A stretch of 64,000 bases of DNA, from NCBI RefSeq assembly GCF_900110495.1, contig NZ_FODX01000001.1, positions 124,001 to 188,000 on the forward strand. Reading direction: 5' to 3'. Within the stretch, counting starts at the first letter, position 1; each line of letters begins with the position of its first letter. The position numbers were made by a program, and so were the translations under genes. The notes under the pieces are model-generated. The model was given only the letters and a program-made list of their open reading frames with translations, searched no databases and was not told the origin of the DNA. Origin of the DNA: Nitrosovibrio sp. Nv6. GTDB lineage: Bacteria > Pseudomonadota > Gammaproteobacteria > Burkholderiales > Nitrosomonadaceae. Positions 58,532 through 64,000 of the stretch are shown in pieces.

Positions 58532-59553
58532 GCACTTCAACTTCCTCCCCCACTTTGCTCTATCTTAGCCGCAGCGATATAACTGCATTGGGCGGAGCCC
58601 ATTCCCAACCCTATGTCGATGCAATAGCTGATGGGCTGGCGTCGCACGCGCGAGGTGACTATGTGCAGCCGCTCAAACCTTACCTGCGCTGGGCTGGCGC
58701 CGATCACATCGCCGACCGCATTATTGCCATGCCATGCTATCTGGGGGGCGAGGAGCCGGTTGCGGGTCTCAAATGGGTAGGCAGCCGCCAACACAATCCC
58801 GTTCGCTTTGGTCTTGAGCGGGCCAGCGCGGTCATTGTGCTGAATGATGCGCAAACCAATTATCCGATTGCAATCCTGGAGGGCGGGTTGATCAGTGGCA
58901 TGCGCACGGCGGCCATTACCGCCGTAGCGACCCGTTATCTGGCACGCACTGGGTTTACCGATGCAGCCTGTATCGGCTGTGGCCCGATTGCGCATATGCA
59001 AATGCGGACGTTGCTGGAGCAATTCCCCAGTATCGCGCGTATTCATCTGTTTGATTTGTCCGGCAGTGCTGCCAATGCCTTGGCCGCGAAGCTCGCCGAA
59101 AACTATCCAGGCGTCGGTTTCCTCTGTGCGGACTCGGCGGAATCCGCAGTACGTGCAGCCAACGTCGTTGTAACCTGTACGGTAACCGATTCACCCTACC
59201 TGGCGTACGAATGGCTCAAACCAGGCGCTTTCGTCAGCAATGTATCCATTATGGATGTTCACAAGGATGTTTACGAGAAGGTTGACAAGGTGGTGGTGGA
59301 CGACTGGGACCAGTCTAACCGCGAGAAAAAGATTATCAATCAACTGGTGCTGGAAGGGCGTTTCAGCCGCGAACGGCTGCATGCGGAACTTGGAGAAATT
59401 GTTATCGGCGACAGGCCCGGCCGGGAAAACGATAATGAAATCATTTTGCTCAATCCCATGGGTATGGCGCTTGACGACATCATCTGTGCTCGTCATTTTT
59501 ACCATCTCGCGAATGAGCGTGGAATTGGTATCCAGTTGCCGCTATACGGTTGA
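58528..59553 (+). CDS. sbnB: SbnB-like dehydrogenase (ornithine cyclodeaminase family)
   Basis: 341 residues from ATG 58528 (MSTSTSSPTLLYLSRSDI), which overlaps the sbnA stop; an upstream in-frame start would lie inside sbnA. The mu-crystallin/OCD fold shows LKPYLRWAGADHIADRIIAM (in part), KWVGSRQHNP, ILEGGLISGMRTAAITAVA and the NAD site IGCGPIAHMQMRTL. Family knowledge: SbnB oxidatively hydrolyses ACEGA to L-2,3-diaminopropionate plus 2-oxoglutarate. The pairing with sbnA makes this assignment strong. Confidence 0.88.
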   Translation: MSTSTSSPTLLYLSRSDITALGGAHSQPYVDAIADGLASHARGDYVQPLKPYLRWAGADHIADRIIAMPCYLGGEEPVAGLKWVGSRQHNPVRFGLERASAVIVLNDAQTNYPIAILEGGLISGMRTAAITAVATRYLARTGFTDAACIGCGPIAHMQMRTLLEQFPSIARIHLFDLSGSAANALAAKLAENYPGVGFLCADSAESAVRAANVVVTCTVTDSPYLAYEWLKPGAFVSNVSIMDVHKDVYEKVDKVVVDDWDQSNREKKIINQLVLEGRFSRERLHAELGEIVIGDRPGRENDNEIILLNPMGMALDDIICARHFYHLANERGIGIQLPLYG

Positions 59554-59558
59554 GTTGC

Positions 59559-61370
59559 ATGCAGATCATGACACCTCATCCGTATGCCAACCGCCTGGCT
59601 CAGGACTTGTTCGATGCGCTCTGGCTGGAAAATCTTTATGGTTTCCGTGCCCATTGCACCATTCATCCGGCAGATAACGGCAAAGCAATGCTGGAAATCG
59701 GGCTTGACAGCTCACGATCATTACGCTTGCAGGGGCAGAGGGCTCATGGTTTGCGGCCGTTCCGGGTGCTGAGCCCGCGTGCAATACTGTACAGCGATAC
59801 GCAGACGGCAGATCTTGAGATCGGCAAGACTGTCGAGGCATTGCAAACGGCAGACTGGTGGAATGACAAGACAGGGCGTTTCGCACGATTCTTCAATCTG
59901 GCATACGACCAGGCCGCGTTTACCGCAGCGCATGAAAACAACATCATGGCACGTTTTATGGATGCTCCCGGTGACTTACTGTCTTGGGAAGCCTTGAGTT
60001 GCTTGAAAGACAGGCCATTTCATCCCCTGGCCCGGGCCAAGGATTGGCACGAAAGCGACGGCTATGCCTATGCCGCTGAAACAATGGCACCGCTTTCACT
60101 GCATTGGGTCGCGGTGCCGCGAGATCGAATAGTGAAAGCAAAAGGAGACGTCACAGTCACCGGTCAACCCCTGGCCGAGAATCTGCTCGACCCTGCGCAG
60201 CAAGATACGTTGACCAGGATCGCTCGCGCCTGCGGTACCGATAACGATGACTGGTTGTGGTTGCCGGTCCATCCGTGGCAATGGGCCTGGCTCAACCGGT
60301 CAACTCGTCCTGAGTTGAGCGTATGCATCGACCTGTGTTCAGGACCGGGGGCAGCGATTCCAACCGCTTCGCTACGCTCGCTTGCAGTCACTAAAAGCCC
60401 GGGCATGCATCTCAAGCTCGCACTCTCTGTTCGCACGCTCGGGGCAACACGCGCGTTGCCGCCGCGATATCTGCACAACGGCATACTGGCTAGCGCTTGT
60501 CTGGAATCCCTGCGCCAACGCGACGACTGGCTTGGGGCCCACCTGCAATTGTGCGACGAGAATCGGTGGTGGGCACTAAGCCAGCGGAGTGGCAGCGCTA
60601 CACTTGAATCCGAACCAGGCGAACTGGCCTGCATGATCCGGCGCTATCCTGTATTGCCCGGCGCAACGCTGGTTCCAATGGCGTCATTGCCAGTTGTCTC
60701 CGCTGGCGGCGAACTGCCTGCATTCAATCATTTGACGGGATCCGCCAATCAAGAAGAAGCTGCGTGGGCGCTATTTGGTGACATAACCCGAGCATTACTG
60801 GAATTGGGATTGCGTTGTTTTGCACAGGGTGTGATGCCGGAGTTGCACGGGCAGAATGTACTGCTGGCTTTCAGCGAGCGCCGCATTGTTGCGCTGATGC
60901 TACGTGATCATGACACCTTGCGTATTTGCCGCCCGTTGATGCAGGCTCAGGGCGTGGCGGCGCCGGACTATATTATCGATCGCAGTACACCCAATACATT
61001 GGAGTTGAGTACTCCGGCGGAACTGCTGGCCTACCTGCAAACTTTGGCCATCGAGGTCAATCTGTACGCCATTCTTGCAGCACTGGCCACACACTATGGG
61101 CGGGATGAGGCCTATGGATGGCGCATTGTCCGCAACGTGCTCGAAACATGTCTGGAATCTATACCGCTGCCGGCCGAGATTGCGGGTCAGACGAAAAACC
61201 TCTTGCTGAAGGAAGCCGAGTGGCCATTCAAGCAACTGCTTGCACCGCTGCTTGGCGTCACGAGTTTCGGCACAGGTATGCCCAGCGCCATGGGGCGGAT
61301 GATTAATCCCCTGTTAGCCACGAGTCCATCGAGTCCCGGGGATGGATGCCGTGATATCTTGCATGCATAA
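59559..61370 (+). CDS. IucA/IucC-family NRPS-independent siderophore synthetase (first copy)
   Basis: 603 residues from ATG 59559 (or 59568); no clear ribosome site, so coupling to sbnB is likely. NIS signatures: HPLARAKDW in the N-terminal ATP-binding part, LPVHPWQWAWL, KSPGMHLKLALSVRTLGATRA (in part), and the C-terminal FhuF-like HGQNVLLAFSE with LRDHDTLRICRP. It condenses a carboxylate (citrate or derivative) with an amine such as diaminopropionate using ATP. Which Sbn synthetase (C, E or F) it equals is not settled here; SbnE/F is favoured because the second copy resembles SbnC. Confidence 0.88.
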   Translation: MQIMTPHPYANRLAQDLFDALWLENLYGFRAHCTIHPADNGKAMLEIGLDSSRSLRLQGQRAHGLRPFRVLSPRAILYSDTQTADLEIGKTVEALQTADWWNDKTGRFARFFNLAYDQAAFTAAHENNIMARFMDAPGDLLSWEALSCLKDRPFHPLARAKDWHESDGYAYAAETMAPLSLHWVAVPRDRIVKAKGDVTVTGQPLAENLLDPAQQDTLTRIARACGTDNDDWLWLPVHPWQWAWLNRSTRPELSVCIDLCSGPGAAIPTASLRSLAVTKSPGMHLKLALSVRTLGATRALPPRYLHNGILASACLESLRQRDDWLGAHLQLCDENRWWALSQRSGSATLESEPGELACMIRRYPVLPGATLVPMASLPVVSAGGELPAFNHLTGSANQEEAAWALFGDITRALLELGLRCFAQGVMPELHGQNVLLAFSERRIVALMLRDHDTLRICRPLMQAQGVAAPDYIIDRSTPNTLELSTPAELLAYLQTLAIEVNLYAILAALATHYGRDEAYGWRIVRNVLETCLESIPLPAEIAGQTKNLLLKEAEWPFKQLLAPLLGVTSFGTGMPSAMGRMINPLLATSPSSPGDGCRDILHA

Positions 61371-62547
61371 CCTCGCGCTGCTACTGGTCTGCCAGGCCGT
61401 TACTACTCTTGGACTGATGGTTTTTGTGCCGATCATGCCGCTTTACATCGCGACCCTGACGCAGGTGGACGCGGAGGATGTTGCACACTGGAGCAGTCTT
61501 GCGCTGGCTGCGCCAGCCGTGGGTACATTGTGCCTGGCTCCTTATGCCGGCAAATGGTGCGACCGTTTCGGCTATAGACGGATGCTCCTGGTATCACTAA
61601 TCGTATTCATTGCCAGCATAATGCTAATGGCATTAAGCTCGAGTATGCACGGGTTCATGCTGGGCCGGTTGCTCCAGGGCATAAGCACAATTGGCGTGGT
61701 GCTCACCGCCTATATCGGATATGTCAGCGAGGACATATCGCGCGGGCGTTCTCTGGGCTTGCAGGAAAGCGCCATTGCCTGCGGGGCGTTGGCTGGTCCG
61801 ATACTGGGCGGCATAATGCTGGACCACTGGTCGCTTAAACCGCTACTGATCACCAGCGCCGTGCTTACGGCTGTTGCAGGCGGACTGCTGTGGAGCCAGC
61901 TCACCGAGCCACGAAAAGAAATTCCGCTCTCGGATTTATCTTTTTCCGGTCTGCGCACCGTGCTTGGCCATAGCAATCTGCGCAACTGGATGCTTGCCGC
62001 CTTTTTGATTCAGGCGGCCGCGTTCGCGTTCGTTAACGTATTCCCGCTTTACCTGACGGCTCGCTTTCCGGCTGCCGAGGCAATGGCCAGCAAGATTGGC
62101 CTGCTGCATGCGCTGGGTTGGCTGGCGACCATGCTGGTCAGTCCGCTGTGGGGCCGCCTGAACGATCGCGGTGAACCGCGACGCTATTTTACGTTCGCCG
62201 CCCTGGGCTGCGCGCTATCGATCGGCTTGCTGATAGTAACCGATCAGATCTGGCTTGTGGCTCTACTGCGGATAGGCCAGGGCGCCTGTTATGCCGCGCT
62301 GATGCAGTCGGTATTGCTGGCCTGCAGTCGTCAACTGCCTATCGCGGCATATGGTCATGTGACGGGATTAAGCAGGAGCTTCATGGTCGCCGGCCAATTG
62401 CTGGGTCCATTACTCATTATGCTTCTGCTGCCGATTCTTTCTCCGGTCAGCCTCATCTGGCCGATTGCCATACTGTTTTTTACCAGCGGATTGCTGGTCT
62501 TCAGCGATCGTACCGTGAGCTTCTCCCTTGCAGAGTTAAAGAAATGA
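61342..62547 (+). CDS. MFS transporter, probable siderophore exporter (SbnD-like)
   Basis: 401 residues, 12 transmembrane helices. VFVPIMPLYIATL, the MFS loop KWCDRFGYRRMLLVSL, GRLLQGISTIGVVLTAYIGY (in part) and LGLQESAIACGALAGPILGG (in part) are typical of drug/siderophore efflux MFS. ATG 61342 overlaps the synthetase gene by 29 bases; ATG 61363 (8-base overlap) is an alternative start. Placement between two NIS synthetases indicates export of the finished siderophore. Confidence 0.88.
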   Translation: MDAVISCMHNLALLLVCQAVTTLGLMVFVPIMPLYIATLTQVDAEDVAHWSSLALAAPAVGTLCLAPYAGKWCDRFGYRRMLLVSLIVFIASIMLMALSSSMHGFMLGRLLQGISTIGVVLTAYIGYVSEDISRGRSLGLQESAIACGALAGPILGGIMLDHWSLKPLLITSAVLTAVAGGLLWSQLTEPRKEIPLSDLSFSGLRTVLGHSNLRNWMLAAFLIQAAAFAFVNVFPLYLTARFPAAEAMASKIGLLHALGWLATMLVSPLWGRLNDRGEPRRYFTFAALGCALSIGLLIVTDQIWLVALLRIGQGACYAALMQSVLLACSRQLPIAAYGHVTGLSRSFMVAGQLLGPLLIMLLLPILSPVSLIWPIAILFFTSGLLVFSDRTVSFSLAELKK

Positions 62548-64000
62548 TCCCGATGCCCTCCAATTTGCTGGAAATGGCGCCGATAGAGCGACGCCTGGTG
62601 GAGCAGTACCTTAATACCTATTGCCGGGAAACGGGTTGTTTCGATCCGCGTCTCGCAACGGACGAGGCGGGACCAATTGAACTTCGTTCACATATTAAAG
62701 CCTGGCGAGGCGCCGGACTGATCCCGTATCTTGTGCTGTTTACACGGACGGGCTACCAGTTAGCCGGCGCATTTTCCTATTTCTCGCCAATAGGCTATCA
62801 CCGGCTCGCACCATTTGCGTGGATGGGGCGGCAGGGTGATTGGCAACCCTTGACGGATAATGCCACTCTACTTGTTGATTTGATCGCCGATACGCTCGCC
62901 GCGATCAGCAACCAGTCCGCGGAAGTGGCGGAGCTCAGCCGTCACCGCCTGAGGTCATTGATGCGCAACAGCGTAGCAAAAGTTCGCCGCTTCCACCAGA
63001 GTAAGCCCACAGGGGGACGCTCGCCATTCGTCACTGCAGAGCAAGGATTGCGCTTTGGCCATATTTTTCATGTTACCTCCAAGGCCGCGGAAGGTTTTAG
63101 CGAAGAAGACATGCAACGCTACGCCCCTGAGCTCGGCGCTTCGTTTCGCCTGCATTACTTTGCGGTGGCGGCCAGCATGCTGGAGACCCGTGCTATAAAC
63201 GACGAGCATCCATCAATTGATCCGGAGATTGCGTTGTTTGCCGAGGATCTGCTTGCCGATGACGATTACCGGTTATTGCCCTGTCATCCCTGGCAGGCGA
63301 ATTATCTGCTGGGTCTGCCGGAAATCAGCGCGATGATAAAAAGCCGCATGTTAATTTCGCTCGGGCCACTGGGGGAAGTGGCATGGCCTACTTCGTCGGT
63401 GCGTACGGTTTGGTTACCCCGGCAGAATTTATTCCTCAAGCTATCGCTCAATATTCGTATCACCAATTTCATACGCAATAATCCGTCCGACCAGGTGAGG
63501 CGGGCGCTGGATGCCAGTCTGGCGCTTTCTTTACTACCGCGGCATGTGTCTGAACAAACGGCATTCTGTATTCTGCCGGAACTGGCCAGTCAAACACTTA
63601 AGTTTACCGATGAAGCGCTACGCGCTGCCTGTGCGGTGATTTACCGGCTGGCGATGCCGGCAACCGAGGCCGAGCAGGTGCAGCCCGTCGTAACGGTGCT
63701 GGAAGAGCCGGCCGAGGGGGAAATTCCACTGCTAGCGCTATTGAGACTGTCCGCTGAAGGCCAACCGCTCTGCGAGGAACTGATTCGAGAGTGGTGGAAA
63801 AGCTACCTTGGCGTCACGCTGCTACCGTTGCTGCGTCTGTTTCTCGAATACGGTATCAGCCTGGAAGCACATCTGCAAAATACGCTGGTAGCCTTCCGCA
63901 ATGGCTGGCCCGTGCGCGGTTACGCACGAGACATGGAGGGAGTCAGTATCAGCCGCACGCGCTTTCCCTTTCTCGATTGCCTCCCGGACGATAGTCCGGC
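62544..64000 (+). CDS. IucA/IucC-family siderophore synthetase (second copy, SbnC-like), 3' truncated by window
   Basis: ATG 62544 overlaps the MFS stop (ATGA); 485 codons are visible without a stop, so the gene continues beyond the window. Motifs: GLRFGHIFHVTSKAAEGFSEE (in part), LLPCHPWQANYLL, AWPTSSVRTVWLP, LKLSLNIRITNFIRNN, and the FhuF-like EAHLQNTLVAF with ARDMEGVSISRTRF. GFSEEDMQRYAPE and FRLHYFAVAA recall S. aureus SbnC. It should add a second building block to the citrate-type intermediate. Confidence 0.9.
   Translation, partial: MIPMPSNLLEMAPIERRLVEQYLNTYCRETGCFDPRLATDEAGPIELRSHIKAWRGAGLIPYLVLFTRTGYQLAGAFSYFSPIGYHRLAPFAWMGRQGDWQPLTDNATLLVDLIADTLAAISNQSAEVAELSRHRLRSLMRNSVAKVRRFHQSKPTGGRSPFVTAEQGLRFGHIFHVTSKAAEGFSEEDMQRYAPELGASFRLHYFAVAASMLETRAINDEHPSIDPEIALFAEDLLADDDYRLLPCHPWQANYLLGLPEISAMIKSRMLISLGPLGEVAWPTSSVRTVWLPRQNLFLKLSLNIRITNFIRNNPSDQVRRALDASLALSLLPRHVSEQTAFCILPELASQTLKFTDEALRAACAVIYRLAMPATEAEQVQPVVTVLEEPAEGEIPLLALLRLSAEGQPLCEELIREWWKSYLGVTLLPLLRLFLEYGISLEAHLQNTLVAFRNGWPVRGYARDMEGVSISRTRFPFLDCLPDDSP

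Overview
The window looks like chromosomal DNA of a betaproteobacterium, most likely an ammonia oxidiser of the Nitrosospira/Nitrosomonas group. This is inferred from gene content: a complete urease operon with nickel supply, PEP-CTERM (exosortase-sorted) proteins, a full system I cytochrome c maturation set, heme A synthase, a nitric oxide reductase NorC remnant, and a Fur-controlled siderophore locus. No rRNA, tRNA, CRISPR array or prophage was seen.

Layout. 1-3736 is the 3' part of a very large GH94-type (cyclic beta-glucan synthase-like) gene. 3.7-8.4 kb is a loose accessory stretch: a Crp/Fnr-like protein without its DNA-binding domain, a DUF883 protein, a GDSL esterase with a PEP-CTERM tail, a DUF1840 protein and a frameshifted PEP-CTERM pseudogene. 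8.4-11.8 kb holds a hybrid histidine kinase and a divergent orphan sulfate-binding protein. 12.2-14.3 kb is a run of small stress/envelope genes (double-BON lipoprotein, CsbD, Cys-pair periplasmic protein, Lmo0937-like membrane peptide, CBS pair). 14.3-20.0 kb is housekeeping: guaB and guaA, ratA and rnfH, smpB and ctaA. 20.4-20.6 kb is a MITE-like element ending exactly at the ccmI stop codon. 20.6-28.2 kb holds the ccm genes on the minus strand, split into ccmAB and ccmCDEFGHI by a 396-bp foreign-looking spacer.

28.7-34.0 kb is an accessory minus-strand block: a VOC protein, an M64-type metallopeptidase fused to a VWA domain, a hypothetical partner, a DUF5996 protein and a small protein with a Cys-rich tail. 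34.2-39.9 kb is tadA, an L,D-transpeptidase, pyrG, eno, ftsB and lapA. 40.0-45.3 kb is ureDABCEFG. 45.7-49.4 kb is nikR (minus strand) divergent from a ZnuABC-type metal ABC transporter. The region between them carries NikR-type palindromes and the permease ends in a His-rich tail, so the most economical reading is a nickel importer that feeds urease. 49.7-51.7 kb has a secreted protein and an APC permease. 51.9-56.8 kb is rich in alkylation repair (AlkA-like glycosylase, Ada, a 2OG-Fe(II) oxygenase, AlkB) with a zinc alcohol dehydrogenase and a nor-locus remnant.

56.8-64.0 kb is an iron-acquisition region. A strong sigma70-like promoter overlapped by a Fur box is followed about 190 bases later by an intrinsic terminator, which suggests a Fur-repressed small RNA. 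Next come a second Fur-like site and a tightly coupled operon: sbnA-like, sbnB-like, IucA/IucC synthetase, MFS exporter and a second IucA/IucC synthetase that runs off the window. Its content resembles the staphyloferrin B pathway.
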